Shown one piece after another: positions 1 through 7,386 of a DNA stretch of 64,000 bases. Origin of the DNA: Fictibacillus solisalsi (GTDB lineage: Bacteria > Bacillota > Bacilli > Bacillales > Fictibacillaceae); contig NZ_FNHW01000001.1 of assembly GCF_900103485.1 (NCBI RefSeq), positions 283,418 to 347,417 of the forward strand, read 5' to 3'. Made by a program: the position numbers and the translations under genes. The notes under the pieces are model-generated. The model had not been told where the DNA came from. It did not search any database and saw nothing but the letters and a program-made list of their open reading frames with translations. Numbering within the stretch: position 1 is the first letter of the stretch; every line of letters begins with the position of its first letter.

Positions 1-743
1 AGCTGTATTACGAAGAGTACGGCAGCGGGGAACCGTTTATCCTGCTGCATGGGCTTGGTGGCGACCATCATATGTTCCAGAGCGAAATCAATGAGTTAAA
101 GAAATCGTATCGGGTTATTGCCCTGGATTCCAGGGGGCACGGCAAGTCGGAGAAAGTTCCTCATTATACGCTGGATGATCATGTGCAGGACGTAATTGCG
201 TTCATGGATGATCTGAACATTGAGAAAACCCATTTGTTAGGTGCTTCTATGGGAAGTTATGTGGCACAGGGAGTGGCAGTTTCCATTCCGGATCGGATTA
301 AGAAAATGATTCTGGTTGTTCCGAAAGCTTATGGAAAGACATCCTCCACCGCAAGGCTCCAGGCTGAACATGCGGATGAACTAAAAGGCCTCACGCAGGA
401 AGAACAGATGTATGCCCTCTCCAAATATATTTTTCATAAACTGGAGGTGGTCGGGGAGTGGTCACAGCGTGTAGCCGAGGATGCGCCAGTCCTTACACCG
501 GAACAGCAGGAAGCCGCCAGAAAAGCACTGGAGAATTTCGATTTTCGCCCCCAGTTACATAAAGTTACGGCCGAAACGCTAGTAATTAATGGGAGGTATG
601 ATGGACTGAATCCGCCAAAGGAGGGCAGAGAAGTTGTAAAATTCATACCGAACGCCACCTTTGTTGAATTTGAACATTCGGGGCATGCGCCAAGTGTCGA
701 GGAACCGGAAAGATTTAAACAAGTGGTCATGGCATTTTTATAG
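1..743 (+). CDS. alpha/beta hydrolase, 5' end outside window
   Basis: The frame is open from the left edge, with an LLHGLGG oxyanion-hole motif encoded before the first internal ATG at 72, so the true start lies upstream. Counting from that ATG, the nucleophile elbow GASMGS puts Ser at residue 59, the acid Asp in GRYDG at 177 and the His in HSGHAP at 205. This is a full Ser-Asp-His triad in the usual spacing, typical of soluble esterases and C-C hydrolases of the Abhydrolase_1 family. The substrate is not evident. A bidirectional terminator follows directly. Confidence 0.9.
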   Translation, partial: LYYEEYGSGEPFILLHGLGGDHHMFQSEINELKKSYRVIALDSRGHGKSEKVPHYTLDDHVQDVIAFMDDLNIEKTHLLGASMGSYVAQGVAVSIPDRIKKMILVVPKAYGKTSSTARLQAEHADELKGLTQEEQMYALSKYIFHKLEVVGEWSQRVAEDAPVLTPEQQEAARKALENFDFRPQLHKVTAETLVINGRYDGLNPPKEGREVVKFIPNATFVEFEHSGHAPSVEEPERFKQVVMAFL

Positions 744-752
744 TTTACCAAC

Positions 753-785
753 AAAAAAAAGCTGCATTAAGCAGCGTTTTCTGTT
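753..785. terminator. bidirectional Rho-independent terminator
   Basis: GCTGC-attaa-GCAGC hairpin flanked by an A run on the left and a T-rich stretch on the right. It sits between the hydrolase (left) and the convergent small membrane protein gene (right), so it can serve both. Confidence 0.75.
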
Positions 786-795
786 GGATATGTAT

Positions 796-975
796 TCAAT
801 TACTTATCGGCTTTACAGTCATCAGTACTATAAAAAACACAGCCGCAAAGAGTGCCCCTTGGATAATGTAATGATTTTTCGGCTTAATACCTTTCTTCCT
901 GTCCCCAAGATAGGAAATGAACGGAAAAAGAATACCTCCAACGATCGCTGTAAAAAGCGTTAGCAATATGACCAT
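796..975 (-). CDS. small two-helix membrane protein, function unknown
   Basis: 59 residues starting MVILLTLFTAIVGG. Two hydrophobic segments (about residues 2-20 and 38-54) flank a short basic loop (DRKKGIKPKNH), giving a hairpin membrane topology. The start was set at the ATG at 975 because AAAGGAGGAGAG lies just upstream; the longer in-frame start at 993 would place that ribosome binding site inside the gene. No family was recognised. Confidence 0.6.
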   Translation of the reverse strand: MVILLTLFTAIVGGILFPFISYLGDRKKGIKPKNHYIIQGALFAAVFFIVLMTVKPISN

Positions 976-1048
976 GGACTCTCCTCCTTTCACGAAGAAC
1001 GCTATAGCATTGTATCACAGATTGAACAAGAGGAATGTCGGTTCGATC

Positions 1049-1090
1049 AAAAAATAAAAAAACGAGACCATTACGGCCTCGTTTTTATTG
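1049..1090 (-). terminator. terminator of the SinI-domain gene
   Basis: AACGAG / CTCGTT stem (1061-1066 with 1078-1083) extended by a CC/GG pair around the loop ATTAC. On the minus strand it is followed by a T-rich tail. It ends the gene whose stop is at 1096. Confidence 0.75.
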
Positions 1091-1095
1091 TTCGT

Positions 1096-1347
1096 TTATT
1101 GGGTGGGGCATTGAATGAAGGAGCGGACCTCATCGAGGCTCAGTCCCATCTGTTTTGCTTCATGAATGAGTTTTACCCACTCCTGATCCAAAAACAACTC
1201 AGGTTTTTTTATTATTTTATAGGCTAACAATCTGGAATGCTGTGCAGTAGGTTTTTTCATTGACAAAAGGCGATGTGATGGTTGGGTGGCCACGATTAAC
1301 TTCTTATGTACAGCTTTTGTTTTTGCAATCATATTCTGTTGTTTCAT
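1096..1347 (-). CDS. SinI-like anti-repressor domain protein
   Basis: 83 residues from the ATG at 1347. The last third (about residues 51-79, LFLDQEWVKLIHEAKQMG then SLDEVRSFI) has the pattern of the SinI dimerisation helix-turn-helix: LDxEWxxLxxEAKxxGxSxxEVRxFx. SinI binds SinR by swapping this helical pair and frees biofilm promoters in B. subtilis. The N-terminal 50 residues are basic and rich in Lys, Arg and Gln and match nothing known to me. The frame extends upstream to a TTG at 1470 (124 residues). I prefer 1347 because AAAGGAAG precedes it at usable spacing. No sinR-like neighbour is present, so the partner would be encoded elsewhere. Confidence 0.65.
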   Translation of the reverse strand: MKQQNMIAKTKAVHKKLIVATQPSHRLLSMKKPTAQHSRLLAYKIIKKPELFLDQEWVKLIHEAKQMGLSLDEVRSFIQCPTQ

Positions 1348-1470
1348 CACTGATTTTACTTCCTTTCGTTTTAAAGGATTAGATGTTTTATTAGGCCTTG
1401 CTGATGATACGTGACTCCCGAAATCTCTCTTTAAAACTGGTTTCTCAGGCACTTTCGTCAATCTTTGCAA

Positions 1471-1888
1471 ATTCTTAATAGGACTTTCTGCCTTTTCTAA
1501 TAATAGATTAGCACATTTGGAATGTTTTTGAAACTATTAACTTTATATGTAAAAAATAAAATTGATCGTTTATACCTATAAAAGTCGGGTAAGTTAGGTA
1601 TATAGAGTTATTTCGGTGTGATTTACGGATAAATTAATAGTAAATTAGACCTATTTTAACTGCTGTTCTCTGTTTTTAAATAATATGAAAATTAGGAATA
1701 AATTTACGTAATTAGCCAATAAATGAACAATTTTATTCAACTTTACGTCTCCGTTAAACATAGAATATTCTAAAAAATTAATCAGAAAGACCTACAGGCC
1801 GACAAATATAGCTTTTTATGTAAAAAGAAGGGAACGGAAGAATTCGAAGCGAATGTATATGAGTTGTGGTAATAAAGGAGGGAGCAGA
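1471..1888. other. AT-rich intergenic region, no gene seen
   Basis: About 420 bases of very AT-rich sequence between the minus-strand SinI-domain gene and the plus-strand methyltransferase. It must hold both promoters, but no -35/-10 pair could be picked with confidence. Short open frames here lack ribosome binding sites. Confidence 0.5.
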
Positions 1889-2551
1889 ATGAGAGATATA
1901 TGGGGCAATGTGGATGAGTATTTCATATCCAGTCTCCACCAACAGGACAGGGTTCTTGAACATGTCCTGCAAGCCAATCATGAAGCGGGTCTGCCGGCGA
2001 TCGATGTTTCACCTACCCAGGGAAAGTTCCTATATTTGCTGGCCAAATTAAAAGGAGCAAAACGTATCCTTGAGATTGGCACACTTGGTGGTTACAGCAG
2101 CATTTGGATGGGAAGAGCCCTTCCTGAGGACGGGAAGCTGGTTACGCTGGAATACAGCCAGAAACATGCAGAAGTGGCCAGGGGAAACATCAAAAAAGCG
2201 GGATTGGAAACCAAAATTGAAATCATGGTGGGTCCTGCTCTTGAATCGCTGCCCATGTTAAAAGATAAAGGATATAGCTCTTTTGATTTTATTTTTATTG
2301 ATGCGGATAAATCAAACAATCCCCATTACCTAAAATGGGCTCTTGCTTATTCCGAGCCTGGTACCGTTATTATTGGAGATAATGTTGTTCGAAACGGAAG
2401 AGTGGCAGATCAGAAAAGTGAGGATGTAAGTGTACAAGGATCCCGGGCCCTCATTGACCTATTGGCCAAAGAGAACAGGATGGAAGCCACAGCCCTGCAG
2501 ACGGTTGGAAGCAAGGGCTATGACGGTTTTGTGATGGGAATTGTGAAATAA
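1889..2551 (+). CDS. SAM-dependent O-methyltransferase (family 3)
   Basis: 220 residues, the usual length of the class I catechol-type O-methyltransferases (Methyltransf_3, YrrM-like). The SAM-binding glycine motif EIGTLGGYSS is at residues 62-70 region. The metal and substrate motif FIDADKSN lies at about 137-143 and GDNVVRNG at 163-170, giving the acidic residues expected to hold a divalent cation. ATG at 1889 follows AAAGGAGGGAG. The stop is only 4 bases from the stop of convergent yfiT with no terminator between them, so its transcript probably runs antisense through yfiT to the hairpin at 3121. The natural phenolic substrate is unknown. Confidence 0.9.
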   Translation: MRDIWGNVDEYFISSLHQQDRVLEHVLQANHEAGLPAIDVSPTQGKFLYLLAKLKGAKRILEIGTLGGYSSIWMGRALPEDGKLVTLEYSQKHAEVARGNIKKAGLETKIEIMVGPALESLPMLKDKGYSSFDFIFIDADKSNNPHYLKWALAYSEPGTVIIGDNVVRNGRVADQKSEDVSVQGSRALIDLLAKENRMEATALQTVGSKGYDGFVMGIVK

Positions 2552-2555
2552 AAGA

Positions 2556-3077
2556 TTACCATCCTTCTCGTATACAAAGAGAAGTAATATGGGAAATATG
2601 ATGCCTGCCGTGCCAGGAATAAAGACCAATATTTTGGGCGAGTGTTACCACACCTGAATCCGGATGAGTAAATGTTTTGGACAGATCACATGGTGATAGT
2701 GATTTAAGAAGCTCACCCCACCGGGCATGCAGGTTTTCAAGTAAATGCAGCGAGATTTCTATGGGAAGTTTGGAGTCAGGAAGTTCCGCCCATAAAGCCT
2801 CCCCGTAGGGCTTAATCACAGGATTCTCTTCTGTAAGTGCGAGCTTGAAACGGATATAGCTGTTCAGGTGGCTGTCTGCAAGATGGTGAACGACTTGCCT
2901 TGCCGTCCAGCCGCCGGGACGGTAGGGAGTATCCAATTGATGGTCGTTCAGGTTTTTAACCGCTTTTCTCAATTCTCGGGGTGCGGATTCGATGTCAGAA
3001 ATCCACTGGTTGATCTCTTTTGAAGTGATTTCCTGGTTCATGTCAAACCATCCTATCGGATAGCGCAAATCCATCAT
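2556..3077 (-). CDS. yfiT: bacillithiol transferase / DinB-fold metal hydrolase, YfiT type
   Basis: 173 residues, close to B. subtilis YfiT. This four-helix DinB-like metalloprotein is linked to bacillithiol-dependent detoxification. The three-His metal site is visible: HH at 64-65 with H70 in HHLADSH, and H156/H159-160/H163 in HGRHHISH near the C terminus. The N-terminal LRYPIGWFD and the [18 protein letters not shown] block are family hallmarks. The ATG at 3077 follows AAAGGAGA. It is convergent with the O-methyltransferase gene. Confidence 0.9.
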   Translation of the reverse strand: MMDLRYPIGWFDMNQEITSKEINQWISDIESAPRELRKAVKNLNDHQLDTPYRPGGWTARQVVHHLADSHLNSYIRFKLALTEENPVIKPYGEALWAELPDSKLPIEISLHLLENLHARWGELLKSLSPCDLSKTFTHPDSGVVTLAQNIGLYSWHGRHHISHITSLCIREGW

Positions 3078-3114
3078 TTGAACGTCTCCTTTCACTGACC
3101 AAATATACATTTTC

Positions 3115-3148
3115 CAAGGGCCAGCCGTGGTGAACGGCTGGTTTTTTG
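3115..3148 (+). terminator. strong plus-strand terminator without an adjacent plus-strand gene
   Basis: CCAGCCGT (3121-3128), loop GGTGA, ACGGCTGG (3134-3141), then six T. The T run is only on the plus-strand side. It lies upstream of yfiT, which reads leftward; the nearest plus-strand gene is the O-methyltransferase ending at 2551. Confidence 0.75.
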
Positions 3149-3292
3149 ATGTTTACTTGCGGTCCAATCGATATCATTAGTTTATCATTAAGTTTTTTAA
3201 TTTTGTTGTCTATCTTGAATGGGACAGAGAATTAAGGTTATCGAGGGAAGTGGAAGAAACAAAAGCAAATATTGATTTCTAAATCGACTAAC

Positions 3293-3326
3293 GAAAAAAC
3301 CAGCGTACATCAACGCTGGTTTTGTT
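3293..3326 (-). terminator. terminator overlapping the end of the hydrolase gene
   Basis: AACCAGCG (3298-3305) pairs with CGCTGGTT (3314-3321), and on the minus strand a T-rich run follows. The stop codon at 3310-3312 sits inside the loop, so terminator and coding end overlap. Confidence 0.75.
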
Positions 3327-4053
3327 TATTCAGCCAGGAGAGAAGGGTTTTAACAATCTCATCCTGCTGTTTTTGATTTGAAATCCTGGCTTTTTTGTCA
3401 CCGGCCTGAGTACCGTACATTCCGAACTGGGCATGGTTTCCGCCTTTTATTACATGGTAGGTGGTATCGATGGGATTGAATTTTTTGCTTCCCTTAATTT
3501 TGGCCGGGGTACTGAGGCCATCCCGTTCTCCAGTAATGGAAAGGAGAGGGAATTTGGCTTTTGATAAATCCGAGCTTTCAGTCGTGTATGAACCTAAGAA
3601 AATCAGGCCCTGGATCTTCTCCTGATGCTTCAGGCTGTAGGTGGCGGATGCAGGACCACCGAGAGAGTGGCCGCCTATGTACCACTTATTGATGGAAGGA
3701 TACAGTCTCATCGCCTCTTCAGCTTTATTTTTCCCCAATAGCGCGAGATTCAGTGGCATTTCAGGGATGATGACGAGATAACCTTCGTCAGAGAGTTTTT
3801 TCGCCCAATAGGAATAAGCTTCAGGCTCTACCTTAGCTCCGGGATAAAAGATAAAGCCGTCTTTGATGTCTTTGGATTTCGGCTTGTAAATATAGAGATC
3901 GTCTTTATGCTGTACTTCCTGCTTTATGTTGACCAGATGGTTTAGCTGCGAAGTCGGTTTAAAGGTCTGTTGTGACCAAATTAAAAAGCCGCCCGCATAA
4001 ACCATAAGCACAACCAACACAATAATGAATGCAAATTTTACCTTCTTATTCAA
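3310..4053 (-). CDS. membrane-anchored alpha/beta hydrolase
   Basis: 247 residues. One N-terminal transmembrane helix (about 7-26) with lysines before it suggests an anchored or secreted enzyme facing outside. The catalytic domain has GGHSLGG (Ser130), GERDG (Asp178) and GGNHAQFG (His207), arranged as in dienelactone-hydrolase-like and PET-hydrolase-like members of the alpha/beta superfamily. The family normally handles small esters, but the substrate is not evident here. It is a single gene between intergenic gaps with its own terminator. Confidence 0.85.
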   Translation of the reverse strand: MNKKVKFAFIIVLVVLMVYAGGFLIWSQQTFKPTSQLNHLVNIKQEVQHKDDLYIYKPKSKDIKDGFIFYPGAKVEPEAYSYWAKKLSDEGYLVIIPEMPLNLALLGKNKAEEAMRLYPSINKWYIGGHSLGGPASATYSLKHQEKIQGLIFLGSYTTESSDLSKAKFPLLSITGERDGLSTPAKIKGSKKFNPIDTTYHVIKGGNHAQFGMYGTQAGDKKARISNQKQQDEIVKTLLSWLNKQNQR

Positions 4054-4234
4054 GATGAATCCTCCAGATGTTCTTTCGCTAAGTTATGTTCTACTACTCC
4101 TTTTTAGTATGGACAAACTTTAACCTTCTGACAACCAAAGAGGCATCCTCTTGGATTCTACACTAACTTTTTTCCTTTTCATTGTTCTCACTTTGTAATA
4201 TAATTTCAGAAAAATAAGACAACTTGGTGATAAA

Positions 4235-5611
4235 ATGAGAAAATATCTATTTTTAGCAGCTATTATTCTTTATTTGCTGTCGGTCTTCTATCCGACTACC
4301 GCTGTAAAGGTTGCTTTATCCATGGTTTGTATCCTGATTGTCGGAGTAACGTTCACCAAGGTCAGCAGAACGGTTCAAGTCATCAGCAGTATTTTTATTA
4401 GTAGTGGGATTGTCATGCTGGCGAGAAGCGGAGCAGACGAATTAGATTTTATTCAATCGGTAGGTCCCATGATGAACTTGCTTGCTCTTTTTGCGCTGGT
4501 ACCTGTCCTCGCAATTCCGATCCAGCTTGGCAATTATGCACACTCCATCCAGAGCATTATCTTGAGGAAAATTCATAATTCCAAACAACTCTATTTTTTA
4601 ACGTCAGGCGTTTCGTATTTCTTCAGCAGTTTTATGAATTTGGCAAGTCTTCCGATGACCTATTATTCTGTTCGTCCATCTGCCTCTACCTATCACATTC
4701 ATCATGAGGAACGGTTTATGAGCAGAGCAATCACCCATGGATTTGCCATGCCGTTATTATGGACGCCTGTCACTCCCATTGTTGGGATCGTTATCAATAT
4801 GACTGGTGTGTCATGGGGAGAGATGCTTAAATACCTGATTCCATTAAGTTTCGCAGGCCTTCTCATAGATTGGTTGCTGGCTGCTTTAATTTTTAAAAAT
4901 AGACGGCGGACAGCAGTTCTGGGTGCGGATGAAATTGCAGCAGGAGCGGTAAGAGGTGAGAGCAAGGGCAGCAGTGGAAAGTTGCTGCAAATCCTGCTGG
5001 CGATTCTTGTGTTTAACAGCCTGGTCATGTTTACAGAGAAAAAGCTTCCGTTTGATTTTTTGTTTATTGTCACCCTTTATGTGGTTCCCTTTGCTTTTTT
5101 ATGGAGCTTTATTCTTCATAAACAAAAAGGGTTTATCCAAGAAGTGAAACACCATTTTTCCTCCAGTATTGTAAAATTAAGCGGACAATTTATCATTTTC
5201 TTATGTGCCGGGTTCTTTATTTCAGCCATGAAGTTTTCAAATGTGGATCATGTACTTAATGAGGGGCTACTAATTGTAAAAGACGGGGTGGGGAGCCATG
5301 TCTTTTTACTTTTAATTCCTCTTGTACCGCTTGCTTTGGCATTTACAGGTTTGCATCCGGCAGTTGGACTAGCGCTTATGGCTGAAGCGCTCGACCCAGC
5401 GTCTCTTCAAATCGCAACACCGCTTCTGACAGTGGCGATGCTGGGCGGTGCAGTAGGCGCTTTCCTGATGGGGCCTTTTAATGCCACCATTGGTATGATG
5501 GCTTCAATTACAAACGAAAGCCCTTACCGGATATCCAATTGGAACGCAGGGTTTACCGTTAGTTATATGCTGCTTTTGATGAGTTTTTTGTTGGTGCTGC
5601 AATTGGTGTAA
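4235..5611 (+). CDS. polytopic membrane protein, probable transporter
   Basis: 458 residues with roughly 11-12 hydrophobic helices and few charged loops. An internal break near residues 225-250 (charged, GADEIAAGAVRGESKG) divides two halves, as in ion-transporter (IT) superfamily carriers. The C-terminal half contains FTGLHPAVGLALMAEAL and GPFNATIGMMAS, helix-breaking Gly/Pro/Asn stretches of the kind that line IT-superfamily substrate sites. I do not recognise a named family. The ATG at 4235 is preceded by a weak TTGGTGA. It is monocistronic and ends at a strong bidirectional terminator. Confidence 0.7.
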   Translation: MRKYLFLAAIILYLLSVFYPTTAVKVALSMVCILIVGVTFTKVSRTVQVISSIFISSGIVMLARSGADELDFIQSVGPMMNLLALFALVPVLAIPIQLGNYAHSIQSIILRKIHNSKQLYFLTSGVSYFFSSFMNLASLPMTYYSVRPSASTYHIHHEERFMSRAITHGFAMPLLWTPVTPIVGIVINMTGVSWGEMLKYLIPLSFAGLLIDWLLAALIFKNRRRTAVLGADEIAAGAVRGESKGSSGKLLQILLAILVFNSLVMFTEKKLPFDFLFIVTLYVVPFAFLWSFILHKQKGFIQEVKHHFSSSIVKLSGQFIIFLCAGFFISAMKFSNVDHVLNEGLLIVKDGVGSHVFLLLIPLVPLALAFTGLHPAVGLALMAEALDPASLQIATPLLTVAMLGGAVGAFLMGPFNATIGMMASITNESPYRISNWNAGFTVSYMLLLMSFLLVLQLV

Positions 5612-5613
5612 CG

Positions 5614-5647
5614 TAAAAAAGGACTTCCAATTAGGAAGTCCTTTTTA
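5614..5647. terminator. bidirectional terminator
   Basis: AAAAAGGACTTCC, loop AATTA, GGAAGTCCTTTTT: a 13 bp stem with A and T runs at its ends. It serves the transporter on the left and the convergent 110-residue protein gene on the right. Confidence 0.85.
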
Positions 5648-5654
5648 AGGTGTA

Positions 5655-5987
5655 TTAAGATACAGGTTCAGCCAATACCAATTTAGAATACTTTGAGTCG
5701 GGTCCTGAACCGGAAGCTGCTACCAGTTCATTCAGTTCCTCTCTCGCTGCTTCCACAGTATCGAAGGTTTCAAAGAATTTTACCCGAATTTGGTTAACAT
5801 ATTCCTTGCCCTCGTAGTTCTCATACAGCTCAATCCTTAGTTGATCATTGGTGACTTTAGCAATGGTGTACGAGGCTTTCACCTTATCAAAAAAGTAAAA
5901 ATCATAGGTTTCCACAGGTTCCAGGCCATCACCTTTAACGGTAGTCTGATAGGTTTCTTTGTTTGTAAGAACGATATACTTCTCCAC
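5655..5987 (-). CDS. 110-residue protein of unknown function, linked to the catabolic regulon
   Basis: 110 residues from a GTG at 5987 with GAGGTGA just upstream. The protein is acidic, soluble, and alpha/beta in character (KYIVLTNKETYQ strand region; DTVEAAREELNELVAA helix at about 77-93), with no cysteines or signal peptide. No family was recognised. Its promoter carries the same TTGGTATACCAA-type operator as the neighbouring oxygenase cluster (site at 6015-6026). A cofactorless accessory or effector subunit is one guess, from size and context only. Confidence 0.6.
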   Translation of the reverse strand: MEKYIVLTNKETYQTTVKGDGLEPVETYDFYFFDKVKASYTIAKVTNDQLRIELYENYEGKEYVNQIRVKFFETFDTVEAAREELNELVAASGSGPDSKYSKLVLAEPVS

Positions 5988-6014
5988 AACATCACCTCAA
6001 CTAATAAATTGTAT

Positions 6015-6026
6015 TTTGTATACCAT
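6015..6026. promoter_or_regulatory. GntR operator, site 1
   Basis: TTTGTATACCAT, a near match to the palindrome TTGGTATACCAA. It lies 8 bases downstream of a minus-strand promoter pair: TTGATT at 6057-6062, 18 bp spacer, TATGAT at 6033-6038. It would therefore cover the start of the transcript of the 110-residue protein. It is inferred to bind the GntR protein encoded at 13037. Confidence 0.6.
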
Positions 6027-6141
6027 AATCACATCATAACTCACGCGCAATGCAGAAATCAAATATTTTTAGAAAATAAAAAATATTTAGTAAAATGGTT
6101 AGAATTTTAAGGTTTCTGTCTTTTATTGCTTTGATTTGGCA

Positions 6142-6170
6142 TTTACATTTAAAAACTCGTTCGCTATAAT
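6142..6170 (+). promoter_or_regulatory. SigA-type promoter of the ferredoxin operon
   Basis: TTTACA (6142-6147), 17 bp spacer, perfect TATAAT (6165-6170), 57 bases before the ferredoxin start. Unlike the other promoters in the cluster it has no operator over its -10. The nearest one is 116 bases upstream. Confidence 0.65.
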
Positions 6171-6227
6171 CAAAAATAAGTTTCAGAAAATTGGAATATT
6201 TTAAATTTCTTAAGAGAGGTGAAGTGT

Positions 6228-6560
6228 ATGCCATTCGTACGATTGCTTCAGGATGGCCAGATCATTGAGCAAGAGGTAAAGGAGAATAGTAATCTAGTTG
6301 TTTTGGCGGGTACGAACCAGTTCCCGAAACTGCGTTATGGCTGTGGGATGGGTAAGTGCACCAAATGTGTATCGAAAATCGTAAAGGGTGAAGAAGCATT
6401 GAATCCGCCCAATTGGAAAGAAGAAAAAATGCTCGGTCATTACCTTGAAGAAGGGTATCGGCTGGCATGCCAGCTAACAGTAACAGAGGATTTGGAACTC
6501 ATTCAGGAAAAAAATTTTAAGGTAAAAGGTATACAATATTCCAAAACGGCCGAGCGATAA
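6228..6560 (+). CDS. [2Fe-2S] ferredoxin, plant/vertebrate fold
   Basis: 110 residues from the ATG at 6228 (GAGAGGTGA upstream). The cluster ligands are Cys39, Cys44, Cys47 and Cys81 in the C-x4-C-x2-C ... C pattern of beta-grasp [2Fe-2S] ferredoxins, within YGCGMGKCTKC and RLACQ. It is a stand-alone electron carrier with no reductase domain. It is the first gene of an apparent operon with the amidohydrolase and transporter. A second, distinct ferredoxin is encoded at 14716. Supplying electrons to the diiron oxygenase at 8983 is the likely role, inferred from context. Confidence 0.9.
   Translation: MPFVRLLQDGQIIEQEVKENSNLVVLAGTNQFPKLRYGCGMGKCTKCVSKIVKGEEALNPPNWKEEKMLGHYLEEGYRLACQLTVTEDLELIQEKNFKVKGIQYSKTAER
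6526..6537. promoter_or_regulatory. possible intragenic GntR operator, weak
   Basis: AAGGTATACAAT, inside the 3' end of the ferredoxin gene, about 50 bases before the amidohydrolase start. It shares the GGTATACAA core of site 4, but no promoter is seen beside it and it may be a coding coincidence. Confidence 0.3.
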
Positions 6561-6587
6561 TTTTTCTTTAGATGGGAGGCAGCTGTC

Positions 6588-7349
6588 TTGAATGCTTATG
6601 TTTTAGCAGAAATGACGTATCCGGAAGTAGAGGAAGCATTAACAACGACCGAACTGGCGATTATTCCTGTCGGTGCGCACGAGCAGCACGGTCCGCATTT
6701 AACAGAAAATTGTGATGGCATGCTGGCGGAAAGGATGGCAATACGCCTGGCGGAAAGGCTTTATCCGCAGGCATTGGTTGCACCAACCATTTCAATGGGT
6801 GTGTCTTCGCACCACATGAATTTTGCAGGAACAATAGCACTACAGCCTTCCACCTTAATTTCCATTATCCATGACATGGTTATATCTCTAAAGCAGCACG
6901 GCATCAGCCATTTCTTACTGCTGAATGCCCATGGCGGCAATCAGTCCACTCTCAGTGTAGCCAGCACAGAACTGTCCCAAAAGCTCGGAGTGAACATTTA
7001 TTATGCTAAAACCACCGCTTCTGCAAAAGAAGCCATCAAAAGAAATATACACTCTCCGCTCTTTGGACACAGCTGTGAACGTGAAGTGTCAGAAGCCCTC
7101 TATCTGGCACCATCTATAGTCCGAACGGGCAAACTTGAAAAAGGATCTGTACAAGAAGGAAGATGGAGGAACCTTCGGCCAAGCAGCCCGGTGCAGGGGT
7201 TTTATACCTATGATGAAATGACCGTCAATGGATGTATTGGGGATGCAACGCAAGCGAATGAGGACATCGGCAAAGAGATTGTTGAAGAAGCATTGGACAA
7301 TTTAGAACGAACGCTAAAAGAACTGATCAGCACGGCAGTAAAAGCTTAA
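6588..7349 (+). CDS. creatininase-family amidohydrolase
   Basis: 253 residues from a TTG at 6588 preceded by GGGAGG. The family metal-site motifs are intact: VGAHEQHGPHL (Glu32, His34), Asp43 in NCDGM, His115 in NAHGGNQS and Glu164/Glu166 in HSCEREVSEA. Creatininase and its relatives are Zn/Mn hydrolases of cyclic or formyl amides (creatinine, a flavin-pathway formamide in archaea, the mycofactocin precursor peptide). The family alone does not fix the substrate. It follows the ferredoxin by 27 bases and precedes the transporter, so hydrolysis of an imported amide is a reasonable inference. Confidence 0.85.
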   Translation: MNAYVLAEMTYPEVEEALTTTELAIIPVGAHEQHGPHLTENCDGMLAERMAIRLAERLYPQALVAPTISMGVSSHHMNFAGTIALQPSTLISIIHDMVISLKQHGISHFLLLNAHGGNQSTLSVASTELSQKLGVNIYYAKTTASAKEAIKRNIHSPLFGHSCEREVSEALYLAPSIVRTGKLEKGSVQEGRWRNLRPSSPVQGFYTYDEMTVNGCIGDATQANEDIGKEIVEEALDNLERTLKELISTAVKA

Positions 7350-7386
7350 TAGATATACCTACTTATAACCAAAAGGGGTGCTAGGT

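Noticed and set aside
661-963. Plus-strand frame of 100 codons past the first hydrolase
   Set aside because: It overlaps the hydrolase end, a terminator and the convergent membrane protein gene, and has no ribosome binding site.
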